Positions 36,669-45,271 of a stretch of 64,000 nucleotides of DNA are shown in pieces. This DNA is from Labrenzia sp. THAF82. Lineage in GTDB: Bacteria; Pseudomonadota; Alphaproteobacteria; Rhizobiales; Stappiaceae. Position 1 is the first letter of the stretch, and each line of letters opens with the position of its first letter. The translations under genes were made by a program, and so were the position numbers. The notes under the pieces were generated by a model, which saw only the letters and a list, made by a program, of their open reading frames with translations, did no database searches and was not told the origin of the DNA. The stretch spans positions 4,678,501-4,742,500 of the forward strand of contig NZ_CP045354.1 in assembly GCF_009363435.1 (NCBI RefSeq), in the 5' to 3' direction.

Positions 36669-37736
36669 TTGCAAAACGAGACGACCAAGTCCCCCTTCCC
36701 CGTGTTCGACGGTCACAACGACACACTGCTCAAGTTGGAAATTGACAAGATAAAGGGCAAGGAACGGAGTTTTTTCGACCGCTCCGAGACAGGTCACATC
36801 GACATGGTCCGCGCCGAGGAAGCAGGCTTTGCAGGCGGCCTCTTTGCCATGTTTGTGCCTTCCAATCCCGACCAGGACTTTTCAAAACCGTTCGACCCCA
36901 AGGACCCGGCCAATTATCAGCCTGTCCCGCAAAAGGAAGCTCTGGATTTCACCTATCGGCTGATCGAGCGCGCCGAGCAGATTGTTGAGGATTCGGATCA
37001 ACGCGTCGCGATCTGCCGAACGCCGGATGAAATCCGCTCGGCAATCGACGCGCAGACCATGGCGATCAGCCTCCATATTGAGGGTGCGGAAGCGATCGAT
37101 ACGCAATTCTATGCCCTGGAGGAGCTCCACAAGCGCGGTCTCAGGTCACTTGGTCTCGTCTGGAGCCGCGAGAATGCGTTTGGCTATGGTGTTCCAATGG
37201 CCCACCCCGCGTCACCGGACATCGGTCCTGGATTGACCGGCCCAGGACGTGACCTGGTTCGCGCCTGCAATCAACTGGGCATCCTTCTCGATGTCTCACA
37301 CCTGAATGAAAAGGGATTTTGGGACCTTGCCCGCATCACGGATCGACCCATCGTTGCCAGTCATTCCAACGTTCACGAACTATGCGCGAGCAGCCGGAAC
37401 CTGACTGACAAGCAGCTCGATGCGATCAAAGAAAGCGAAGGGCTCGTCGGCATCAATTTCCACATTGCCTTTTTACGTCCCGATGGCGCGTACTCTCGTG
37501 ACATGTCACTTGATGTCATGGCCGACCATGCGGCTTATCTTGTTGATCGCGTTGGCGAAGATTGCGTGGCGCTCGGATCCGATTTCGACGGATGCATGCT
37601 TCCAAAAGACATCGGCGATGTCACCGGACTTTATCGTCTGATGGAAGCTTTTGATGCCCGTGGCTTCAATTCCCAGCTTCTGGAGAAAATTGCTTACAAA
37701 AACTGGCTTTCCGCTCTTGAGAAGGCGGCGGCATAA
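36669..37736 (+). CDS. Membrane dipeptidase, M19 family
   Basis: Zinc dipeptidase of the renal-dipeptidase type, 355 residues from a TTG with AAGGA 7 nt upstream. Metal ligands H16 and D18 are in VFDGHNDTL. SLHIEGAEAI holds the bridging glutamate, with further histidines in LLDVSHLNEKGFWDL and IVASHSNVHELC. ALGSDFDGCMLP is the conserved end of the site. These enzymes hydrolyse dipeptides, including those with D-residues. There is no signal peptide, so it acts in the cytoplasm. With the adjacent GntR gene and peptide importer it fits peptide scavenging or wall recycling. Confidence 0.92.
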   Translation: MQNETTKSPFPVFDGHNDTLLKLEIDKIKGKERSFFDRSETGHIDMVRAEEAGFAGGLFAMFVPSNPDQDFSKPFDPKDPANYQPVPQKEALDFTYRLIERAEQIVEDSDQRVAICRTPDEIRSAIDAQTMAISLHIEGAEAIDTQFYALEELHKRGLRSLGLVWSRENAFGYGVPMAHPASPDIGPGLTGPGRDLVRACNQLGILLDVSHLNEKGFWDLARITDRPIVASHSNVHELCASSRNLTDKQLDAIKESEGLVGINFHIAFLRPDGAYSRDMSLDVMADHAAYLVDRVGEDCVALGSDFDGCMLPKDIGDVTGLYRLMEAFDARGFNSQLLEKIAYKNWLSALEKAAA

Positions 37737-38176
37737 AGACAAGCCAATCGCGTTACCGACAGAGGGCATCATGACTTCCGAGCCGGGATGAAAGTTGCCG
37801 TATTCTGCCTTGCGTACAGGTGCACTTTTCGGACCTGCTCTCATTTTTGTTACTGATGCTGTCGAAATCGCGATTGCAATTGGTTACCCTAAACGGAAGA
37901 ATGACGACACTGTAATTTCTAGCAGCCATTGACTCATCAATCAGGTATCGCATTGTAACTGCGCATTTTTGCTCTTGCTGTTATTTTGCAAGAAGAGACG
38001 CAGACAGGTGCTTTCATCGGGAAATTGGCTGTCCGTGACTGACATGCCCCATCGACCGGCTTTCCAAACTTGGAACACCGGGTAGAGACTCGAACAAACA
38101 GTGGCCTGAGATTATTCTCCGGCGACAGTTCTTGTGGCGCTGCCAGTCTTATTCGCTGCCAGGGGGAGGCAACGGC
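37737..38176. other. Intergenic region, about 440 nt
   Basis: I see no convincing gene here. Short frames exist on both strands but lack ribosome sites and family motifs. It presumably holds the promoter of the GntR gene; no clear dyad was found. Confidence 0.5.
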
Positions 38177-38944
38177 TTGGACGAGATTGTAATTGCGGAA
38201 AACGTGCCGCAAGCCAAGGCAAAGGCCAACAAGAAACGGGCGCGCAAGTCAGATGCCGTCTATCAGGACCTTAAACGCAAGATCCTGACTGGAACCTTGA
38301 CAGCCGATAGTCCGATCACCGAACAGTCTCTCGCAAAGGACTATGCTTGTTCGCAAAGCACGATACGCGAAGCCTTGATGCTGCTTCAGGAATACGGACT
38401 TGTTGTCAGGCGCGGCTACCAGGGCACGTTTGTCACCGACCCGACACCGCTGGAAGCAAAACTGATGCTGAAGCTGCGCTTCGACATTGAATCCACCGGC
38501 ATTCTGGAAGCAGCCAAACTGGTCACGCCAAGGCAGATCGAGGAACTCAGGGAACTTGACCGGGACTTTGAGGAATACCGCGCCGTGCGAGATGTCTTTG
38601 GATGCGCGGAAGTCGACAGATATTTGCACTTAAAGCTCTTCCGGATAGCACAGATGCCTGTTCTGGAACCTGTCCTGGTCCGGACTACGATGATGCTGCA
38701 GCGTGTGATGCTGCCGACACCCAGATCGGAGAAGGCATGGTCGCGGCCAAATGTGACCCCTCACAAGGATATTTTCGACGCGCTGCAGGCCCGAAATGTC
38801 CAAGGCGCGCTCAATTCACTGCAGGCGCACATTCTCTCAAGCGCCGTTCTGCTCGCGCCGCACTTCTATGGTTCAGATCTCGGCAGATTGAAGAATGAAT
38901 ACGACCATGAGCCCGTTCAGGCGCTCGGGCTGACCGGGTTTTAA
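38177..38944 (+). CDS. GntR family regulator, FCD subfamily
   Basis: A 255-residue repressor with an N-terminal winged helix (AVYQDLKRKILTGTLTADSP, then EQSLAKDYACSQSTIREALM and VVRRGYQGTFVTD) and an all-helical FCD effector domain. Start choice: TTG at 38177 follows GGGGGAGG by 8 nt, and the open frame upstream is not conserved in type. The N-terminal tail is Lys/Ala-rich (AKAKANKKRARK). It follows the dipeptidase gene and is convergent with the peptide transporter operon, which it may control. Effector unknown. Confidence 0.9.
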   Translation: MDEIVIAENVPQAKAKANKKRARKSDAVYQDLKRKILTGTLTADSPITEQSLAKDYACSQSTIREALMLLQEYGLVVRRGYQGTFVTDPTPLEAKLMLKLRFDIESTGILEAAKLVTPRQIEELRELDRDFEEYRAVRDVFGCAEVDRYLHLKLFRIAQMPVLEPVLVRTTMMLQRVMLPTPRSEKAWSRPNVTPHKDIFDALQARNVQGALNSLQAHILSSAVLLAPHFYGSDLGRLKNEYDHEPVQALGLTGF

Positions 38945-38965
38945 GCTCAAGCCTGCGCCGTAACG

Positions 38966-40591
38966 TCAGGCGCTTTCCATCATCTGCTGTTGTGTCAGCA
39001 TGGCCGCACCGATCAGTTCTTTGGTGTATTCGCACTTCGGGGCTTCGAATATGTCGTCGACCGTACCGGCCTCGACCACCTTACCGCGCTGCATGACCAT
39101 CACCGTATCCGAGAGTGCACGCACGACTGCAAGATCGTGGCTGATGAAAAGGTAGGTCAGATCATAGGTGTTCTGCAGATCTCTCAGCAGTTCAACCACC
39201 TGTTTCTGGATCGTCCGGTCAAGCGCGGATGTCGGCTCATCAAGGACAACCAGTTCCGGTTTCAGAACCATTGTGCGTGCAATCGCAATACGCTGGCGCT
39301 GGCCACCTGAAAATTCATGGGGGTAGCGGTTGCGCATTGCGGGATCGAGCGAGACCTCCTCAAGCGCCTTGCAGGCACGCAGGTCCCTGTCTTTTCCACT
39401 CAAGGACGGTTCGTGTACCAGAAGCCCTTCGGATATGATCTGTCCGACCGTCATGCGTGGACTTAGAGAGCCGAACGGGTCCTGGAAAATGAGCTGCATG
39501 TCCTTGCGCAGCTCCCGCATGGCAGCCCGGTCTCTGCCGGTGATCTGCTGTCCCTGGAACACAACCCGTCCACCGGCGGGGAGAAGGTTCAGAATAGCCC
39601 GGCCCAGTGTTGATTTGCCGGAACCGCTTTCACCAACGATCCCGAGGGTCTGGCCCTTGCGCAAAGAAAAGCTGATGTCGTCAACCGCCCGCAGGACATG
39701 CCTTGGCTTCAGGAAACCTGAATCCAGCTCAAACTCCACCTCAACTTTCTGGGCTTCCAGAAGAACAGGAGCAGTCTCCGGAACTTGTGGTTTGTGGCCG
39801 GTGGGCTCTGCGTCCAGAAGCATTTTCGTATAAGGGTGCTCCGGTTGCGTGAAGATGCTGTTGGTCTCTCCGCTTTCAACCACTTCACCCGTTTTCATCA
39901 CATAGACCCGGTCGGCGATGCGCCGAACAATACCGAGATCATGGGTGATGAAAATCACAGCCATTCCAAGCCGCTTTTGAAGATCGGCCAGAAGGTCCAG
40001 GATCTGGGCCTGCGTTGTCACGTCAAGCGCCGTGGTGGGTTCATCAGCGATCAGGACATCGGGATCATTCGCAAGCGCCATGGCGATCATGACACGTTGG
40101 CGCTGACCGCCGGACATCTCATATGGATAGGCTTTGATTTTGCGCTCAGGCTCGGGAATGTTTACGAGCTTCAGAAGGTCGAGCGCCTTTGCCTTCGCTG
40201 CTTTCCAGGACAGACCGCCATGGACCACCATGGGTTCCGCCAGCTGGCGGCCAATGGTGTAGAGTGGGTCCAAGGACGTCATGGGTTCCTGGAAGATCAT
40301 TGTGATCTTGGCACCGCGAATGCCGTTCAGCTGCCGAACCGGCAACCCCAAAATGTTGCGATCTTCATAGATCACTTCGCCCTGGGTTCTGCCGTTTGAA
40401 GCAAGAAGGCCCATTGCGGCCATCAATGTCTGGCTCTTGCCGGACCCACTTTCACCAACAATGGCAACCGTTTCGCCAGCATCGACATGAATGTTGACGC
40501 CTCGAACCGCGTTGACCGTGCCCGTTGCCGTCTCAAAGTCGACGACGAGATCCTTTATGGAGAGCACTGTCTTGTTTTTCGTATCTGTCAT
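38966..40591 (-). CDS. Oligopeptide ABC transporter, two ATPase domains fused (DppD-DppF)
   Basis: A 541-residue protein with two complete ABC ATPase domains, the fused form of OppD and OppF (YejF/GsiA type). Domain 1 has [24 protein letters not shown] and [10 protein letters not shown]. Domain 2 has [29 protein letters not shown] and [10 protein letters not shown]. The ATG has GAGGAG 7 nt upstream; a longer open frame overlaps the permease gene. It follows the OppC-like permease after 10 nt. It would power both permeases. Confidence 0.95.
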   Translation of the reverse strand: MTDTKNKTVLSIKDLVVDFETATGTVNAVRGVNIHVDAGETVAIVGESGSGKSQTLMAAMGLLASNGRTQGEVIYEDRNILGLPVRQLNGIRGAKITMIFQEPMTSLDPLYTIGRQLAEPMVVHGGLSWKAAKAKALDLLKLVNIPEPERKIKAYPYEMSGGQRQRVMIAMALANDPDVLIADEPTTALDVTTQAQILDLLADLQKRLGMAVIFITHDLGIVRRIADRVYVMKTGEVVESGETNSIFTQPEHPYTKMLLDAEPTGHKPQVPETAPVLLEAQKVEVEFELDSGFLKPRHVLRAVDDISFSLRKGQTLGIVGESGSGKSTLGRAILNLLPAGGRVVFQGQQITGRDRAAMRELRKDMQLIFQDPFGSLSPRMTVGQIISEGLLVHEPSLSGKDRDLRACKALEEVSLDPAMRNRYPHEFSGGQRQRIAIARTMVLKPELVVLDEPTSALDRTIQKQVVELLRDLQNTYDLTYLFISHDLAVVRALSDTVMVMQRGKVVEAGTVDDIFEAPKCEYTKELIGAAMLTQQQMMESA

Positions 40592-40601
40592 GGCTCTCTC
40601 C

Positions 40602-41726
40602 TCACCGATCCTTCGGGTCCAGCGCATCGCGCAGACCGTCGCCGATAAAGTTCAGCGCGAATAGCGTCGATGTCAGGAAAATGGATGGGAAGATGAGCAT
40701 CCAGGCAGCTCCTTGCAGGTTACGCGCGCCTTCTGAAATCAGAACGCCCCAGCTTGTCATCGGCTCCTGAATGCCGAGCCCCAGGAAGGACAGAAAGCTT
40801 TCCAGCAGAATGACCTTGGGCACCAGCAATGTCATGTAGACAACGACCGGACCCAACGTGTTTGGAATGATGTGGCGTCGCACGATGCCGCCATCGGCAA
40901 CACCCATGGCCTCTGCAGCCTGCACATATTCCTGACGTTTGATCGTGAGCGTTTGACCGCGCACGATACGTGCCATGTCGAGCCATTCGACAGCGCCCAC
41001 GGCGATGAACATCAGGATGAAGTTGCGACCGAAAAACACCACCAGCATGATCACAAAGAAAATGAAGGGGAGCGAATAGAGTATGTCTACGACCCGCATC
41101 ATCATCTGATCAATGCGTCCGCCGAGATATCCGGAGGTGGCTCCATAGAGGACACCAATGCTGATGGCAACGATTGTCGCCAGGAGCCCGATGGTCAGTG
41201 ACACCCGGCCGGCAATAAACGTTCGTGTCATCATATCCCGGCCGTTCGCATCCGTCCCGAAATAGAAATGGATGTAATTGATGTCAGCGCGAAGTGTCGC
41301 CTGTTTCTTGTCGGCCGAAAACTCGCCAATCTCGGCATTCTTGAACAGGTCGCTTCGATCAATATATCGCGTGGTTCGCGGGTCGATTTCACGGCGGGAG
41401 CTGATGCGGGCAATCACCTGGTCGCCGACCTGCTCATAGCTGTCCAAGGTCACGCGAGCACGCTTGACTGCTCTTTCAAAGCCCGGTTCGACCTGTTCCT
41501 GGCGCGGGTAGGCTTCAAGGCTGGCAGGTACTTTGACGTAGTCGCGGTAGACGGTGTCAAATTTATGGGGCGACAAGATAGGCCCAAGAACCGAGAGCAG
41601 TGCGATGATCACCAGAACAATCATTGAGGCGACAGCAGCGCGGTTGGCCAGAAGCCGGTCGCGGGCATCGTCCCAAAGGGATCTGCCTTTGGCGGGAGCT
41701 TCGTTGTTTGACATGGCAATGGTCAT
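40602..41726 (-). CDS. Oligopeptide ABC transporter permease (OppC/YejE-like) with enlarged periplasmic loop
   Basis: Inner-membrane permease of 374 residues. After the first helix (VASMIVLVIIALLSVLGPIL) there is a hydrophilic stretch of about 120 residues (PRQEQVEPGFERAVKRARVT and onward) before FYFGTDANGRDMMTR, clearly longer than in the first transporter of this window. Such loops occur in YejE-type subunits. The EAA loop is EYVQAAEAMGVADGGIVRRH. The ATG at 41726 is chosen for the GAGGAGG upstream; the longer frame overlaps the other permease. Confidence 0.92.
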   Translation of the reverse strand: MTIAMSNNEAPAKGRSLWDDARDRLLANRAAVASMIVLVIIALLSVLGPILSPHKFDTVYRDYVKVPASLEAYPRQEQVEPGFERAVKRARVTLDSYEQVGDQVIARISSRREIDPRTTRYIDRSDLFKNAEIGEFSADKKQATLRADINYIHFYFGTDANGRDMMTRTFIAGRVSLTIGLLATIVAISIGVLYGATSGYLGGRIDQMMMRVVDILYSLPFIFFVIMLVVFFGRNFILMFIAVGAVEWLDMARIVRGQTLTIKRQEYVQAAEAMGVADGGIVRRHIIPNTLGPVVVYMTLLVPKVILLESFLSFLGLGIQEPMTSWGVLISEGARNLQGAAWMLIFPSIFLTSTLFALNFIGDGLRDALDPKDR

Positions 41727-41740
41727 TATAACGCCCCTCC

Positions 41741-42664
41741 TCAATCGTACCGCACGCGTGGATCGAGCAATGCATAAAGCAGATCCACAACGAGATTGAA
41801 CAAGATGACGAAACAAGCCACGACCACAACGGTTCCCATCACAAGCGTGTAGTCACGATTGAGCGCTCCCTGGACGAAGTAGCGACCGATACCGGGAATG
41901 CCGAAGATTGTTTCAATCACCACGGAGCCGGTCAACAGGGCGGCTGCGGCGGGTCCCAGATAGGAAACAACAGGCAGGATCGCACCCCTGAGTGCATGCA
42001 CCACGATGACCATGTAGCCGGTCAGGCCATAAGCCCGTGCGGTGCGGACATGATTTGATCGCAGCGCCTCGATCATCGAACCGCGGGTCAGGCGCGCAAC
42101 AACAGCAACTTGAGGCAGGGCCAATGTAACCACGGGCAGGATGACGTTGACGAAGGCGCCGCCGTTCCATCCTCCCACGGGGAGCCAGCCGAGCCAGACC
42201 CCAAGTATCAGCGTGAGAATGGGTGCAACGACGAAATTCGGGATCGTCACACCGAGCGTTGCCGCCGCCATGATCGAATAATCAGCAGGCTTGTTCTGGC
42301 GAAGGGCCGCAGCCACACCGAGCGTTCCTCCGACCACCAGAGCCAGACAGAGCGCTGTCAGGCCGAGTTGGATCGAAATAGGAAGGCTTTGTGCAAAAAG
42401 CTCATTGATCGTGAAATCTCTGAAATAGAAGCTCGGCCCGAAATCCAGTTGCGCGATGCTTTTCAGATAAAGCAGGTACTGGTTCCAGAGCGGCTCGTCC
42501 AGGTGATAGATCTTGTTGAGGTTTTCCATCACCTTGGCCTCTAACGGGCGCTCGAGATCGAATGGGCCACCAGGCGCGATCCGGATCAGGAAAAAGGAAA
42601 TGGTCACGATCAGAAAGAGAGTCGGGATTGCTCCAAGCAATCGACCGAGCACATAGCGGTGCAT
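41741..42664 (-). CDS. Oligopeptide ABC transporter permease (OppB-like)
   Basis: Inner-membrane permease of 307 residues. The first helix (LGAIPTLFLIVTISFFLIRI) is followed by the conserved APGGPFDLERPLEAKVMENL and then IYHLDEPLWNQYLLYL, all OppB-type. The EAA loop is NHVRTARAYGLTGYMVIVVH, and the end LLDPRVRYD is standard. It is followed after 14 nt by the OppC-like gene and preceded by an intercistronic hairpin. Confidence 0.95.
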   Translation of the reverse strand: MHRYVLGRLLGAIPTLFLIVTISFFLIRIAPGGPFDLERPLEAKVMENLNKIYHLDEPLWNQYLLYLKSIAQLDFGPSFYFRDFTINELFAQSLPISIQLGLTALCLALVVGGTLGVAAALRQNKPADYSIMAAATLGVTIPNFVVAPILTLILGVWLGWLPVGGWNGGAFVNVILPVVTLALPQVAVVARLTRGSMIEALRSNHVRTARAYGLTGYMVIVVHALRGAILPVVSYLGPAAAALLTGSVVIETIFGIPGIGRYFVQGALNRDYTLVMGTVVVVACFVILFNLVVDLLYALLDPRVRYD

Positions 42665-42715
42665 AGGTTTGCCCCTGTTGGTTTGCCGGCGGTCTTTGAT
42701 TGCCGCCTTGCAAAA

Positions 42716-42741
42716 GACCGGCAGGGAGTTCCCTGCCGGTC
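42716..42741 (-). promoter_or_regulatory. Terminator-like intercistronic hairpin between oppA-like and oppB-like genes
   Basis: GACCGGCAGGGA (42716-42727) and TCCCTGCCGGTC (42730-42741) are perfectly complementary. On the minus strand the hairpin is followed by TTTT, so it resembles an intrinsic terminator. Placed 14 nt after the binding-protein stop, it would allow only part of transcription through to the permeases. Confidence 0.7.
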
Positions 42742-42754
42742 CTGGCGTTATCGA

Positions 42755-44341
42755 TTATTCGGAGATGCTTATGAAGCGGGTCGGATGAACATTGAGGAGA
42801 TTGTCCTCAAATCCGGAAACCTTGTCGGAAACCAGGTTCATGGAGCCGTAGTACATCAGCGGGATGAACGGCAGATCGCGCATGAACATTTCTTCTGCCT
42901 GCTTCAGGATGCCGGCGCGCTTCTCCAAATCAATGGTCTCCGCGGCCTGATCCATTAGCGCGTCATACTCCGGGTTCTCGTAACGAGCGTAGTTGAAGCC
43001 GGTGTTGTCGCTCTCGACCATGAACAGGAAGTTCTGCGGGTCGGAATAGTCACCAATCCAGCCGGCACGGGCAACGTCAAAGTCCTGACGGTCACGCAAC
43101 ATGGCGTAGTGGGTCTTGGTGTCTGTGTTGATCATCGAAATCTCAACACCCAGCGGCGCCCACATATCGGCAATCGCAACAGCCGTGTTCTTGTGGTTTT
43201 CTGAGGTGTTGTAGTTGATGGTCAGCTTGAGCGGGTTGGATTCACTGAACCCGGCCTTTTCCAGCATTTCGATCGCTTTTTCTTCACGATCGATCTGAGA
43301 CATGTCCTTGTAGTCTGCAAAGGCCGGCTCGCCGTAGTTGCCGATGCCAGGCGGCACGAAGGAGTAGCCCGCGACCATTGTGGAGCCCCAGATCTCGTCG
43401 GCAAGAAACTCCCGGTCAATCGCCATGGACAGTGCCTGGCGAACCTCAGGATTGCTCAATGCCTCATCTTCGTGGTTCAGAGCGTAGTAGTAGGTTCCCA
43501 GATAGGGCGCAACGCGGAACTGATCGCCCAGATTGTCCTTCATGAAGGCAACCTGTTCGGTCGGAGCATCGTTGTTGGTGTGCAGTTCACCAGCCTGGAA
43601 GCGGCGGAGCGCAGCGCCACGGTCTTCGGTCGGATAGAAGAAGACGGTGTCGACTTTGACGTTGTCCGCGTCGTGGAAATTCGGGTTCTTCGTCGCCTTG
43701 ACATGCGCGTTCGGAATGAACTCAGCCAGCGTGAAGGCACCGTTGGTAACGATGTTTTCCGGCTTCACGAAATCAGAGCCGTGCGCTTCGACGGAGGCCG
43801 GGTGAACCGGCAAGCCAGTCTGGTGCGTCAGCTGATCGATGAAGTAAGGTGTCGGAGCCTCAAGCGTGATCTCCAGAGTGTGATCGTCAATCGCCTTGAC
43901 GCCGATTTCTTCCGGCTTCAGATCGCCTTTGTTGACCTTCTCTGCATTCTTGATCGGGTAAAGAATGTTTGCATATTTGGCGCCGGTTTCGGGCGTCATG
44001 ATACGCTGCAACGAATAGACGAAATCACCTGCTACGACAGGGTCGCCATTGGACCACTTGGCATCGTCACGCAGTTTGAAGGTGTAGACGGTCCCGTCAT
44101 CGGAAATCGTCCAATCAGTCGCAACGCCAGGGATCACCTGACCGTCGGCACTGTAGGAAACGAGGCCTTCATAAAGGTCACGAAGGATATGCGCTTCGTA
44201 TGTTGTTGAGGTCTTGTGCTGGTCCAGTGTTTCCGGGTCAGCAGTGTTGCCGCGGTGGTAAACCACTTCAGCAAAGGCGGTAAGAGATGTGGCGGCCATC
44301 AGAGCCGCCGCAAGCGCGGTCACGCGCATAGACTTGATCAT
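42755..44341 (-). CDS. Oligopeptide-binding periplasmic protein (SBP family 5, OppA-like)
   Basis: Periplasmic binding protein of 528 residues. The signal peptide is residues 1-24 (ending TAFA before EVVYHRGN). The OppA-type opening NTADPETLDQHKTSTTYEAH and the segments KLRDDAKWSNGDPVVAGDFV and GDYSDPQNFLFMVESDNTGF are typical of oligopeptide binders. The start with GGGGAGAG upstream is preferred; the open frame extends 48 codons further without a signal-like sequence. It leads the second peptide transporter operon. M19 dipeptidase and GntR genes downstream suggest di- or oligopeptide use. Confidence 0.94.
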   Translation of the reverse strand: MIKSMRVTALAAALMAATSLTAFAEVVYHRGNTADPETLDQHKTSTTYEAHILRDLYEGLVSYSADGQVIPGVATDWTISDDGTVYTFKLRDDAKWSNGDPVVAGDFVYSLQRIMTPETGAKYANILYPIKNAEKVNKGDLKPEEIGVKAIDDHTLEITLEAPTPYFIDQLTHQTGLPVHPASVEAHGSDFVKPENIVTNGAFTLAEFIPNAHVKATKNPNFHDADNVKVDTVFFYPTEDRGAALRRFQAGELHTNNDAPTEQVAFMKDNLGDQFRVAPYLGTYYYALNHEDEALSNPEVRQALSMAIDREFLADEIWGSTMVAGYSFVPPGIGNYGEPAFADYKDMSQIDREEKAIEMLEKAGFSESNPLKLTINYNTSENHKNTAVAIADMWAPLGVEISMINTDTKTHYAMLRDRQDFDVARAGWIGDYSDPQNFLFMVESDNTGFNYARYENPEYDALMDQAAETIDLEKRAGILKQAEEMFMRDLPFIPLMYYGSMNLVSDKVSGFEDNLLNVHPTRFISISE

Positions 44342-44563
44342 ATCGCTCTCCCCTCTTCGGTTATGTTTGATGTTACAGGAACGATACCGGACAAGATTCC
44401 ACGACCTTTGCGCGCAATCAAGCATCCCCCAACGGCACATTTCGACGAAGGTCGAAAATAGGCTATGTTTTTGCAGAAAACGCACGTCAACCGGAATAAA
44501 ATTCCGCTCTTTTCCGATATTGCCAATGGATCACCCGCAGAGATGGGCAACATTATGCCGAAG

Positions 44564-45064
44564 TCATCGGCAAAATCGATATTTTCCGCTATAGGCCAGG
44601 TAAGTACCCGTATTGGGATTGAAAGACTTGAATTTCCGCGAACAATAGGCCACCCACTGCGGCGTGAACGGAGCCAATCCTGTCTTGGTGTAAGGCACAC
44701 GCTGCGGTTGTCTGTAGGCGCGTCTTGGCGGGTTCACATAGACCCTTGAACGGTACGGATAAGCTCGCCTGTCATAGGGATGGTAGTAGTAAGGAGCTCC
44801 ATAGGGTCTGAATGGAGGTCCTGAAAAACCGTAGGGACCGAACCCGTAATAGAAGCCGCTTCGATAGCCACGGTACCCTCGCGACCCAATCGCTATTCCG
44901 ACGCCGCCGCCGCCAAAATAGAATGCATCGGCGCGGGCCTCACCTACTCCTGTAAATACGGAAGCTGTTCCGGCAGCTACGGTCAGAACCGTCGCTGCAA
45001 GGCAGGATTTGAAGGTCGTTTTCAGGCGCGCGGCCCAGTTCGGGCCAACTAGCCGATAAGACAT
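44564..45064 (-). CDS. BA14K family protein, Gly/Tyr/Pro-rich
   Basis: A 166-residue exported protein. The signal region is TFKSCLAATVLTVAAGTASV, with cleavage expected near ARA-DA. The middle is strongly Gly/Tyr/Arg/Pro-rich (YRGYRSGFYYGFGPYGF). The C-terminal 35 residues match the BA14K domain (PQWVAYCSRKFKSFNPNTG, then YLAYSGKYRFC) with its two cysteines. Brucella BA14K is an immunoreactive protein with lectin-like activity; here the role is unknown. The ATG follows AGGAGA by 8 nt. Confidence 0.82.
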   Translation of the reverse strand: MSYRLVGPNWAARLKTTFKSCLAATVLTVAAGTASVFTGVGEARADAFYFGGGGVGIAIGSRGYRGYRSGFYYGFGPYGFSGPPFRPYGAPYYYHPYDRRAYPYRSRVYVNPPRRAYRQPQRVPYTKTGLAPFTPQWVAYCSRKFKSFNPNTGTYLAYSGKYRFCR

Positions 45065-45271
45065 GATGCTCTCTCCTGTCAGCCGTTTCGGCCGAACGTT
45101 GGTGGTCGCCCCTGTCCACGTTGAAAGGATCATAACCGAATTCCAGGCGAAAATCTCGGGGCTTGCCGATCAAAAATGAGCGACGGGTTGTTCCACGTGC
45201 TTGCAGTGCGCTTGCACGACCAGTAAACCGGGCGCCGTTCTTGCCCCTTGACCCCTGACCGACAGGCACAC

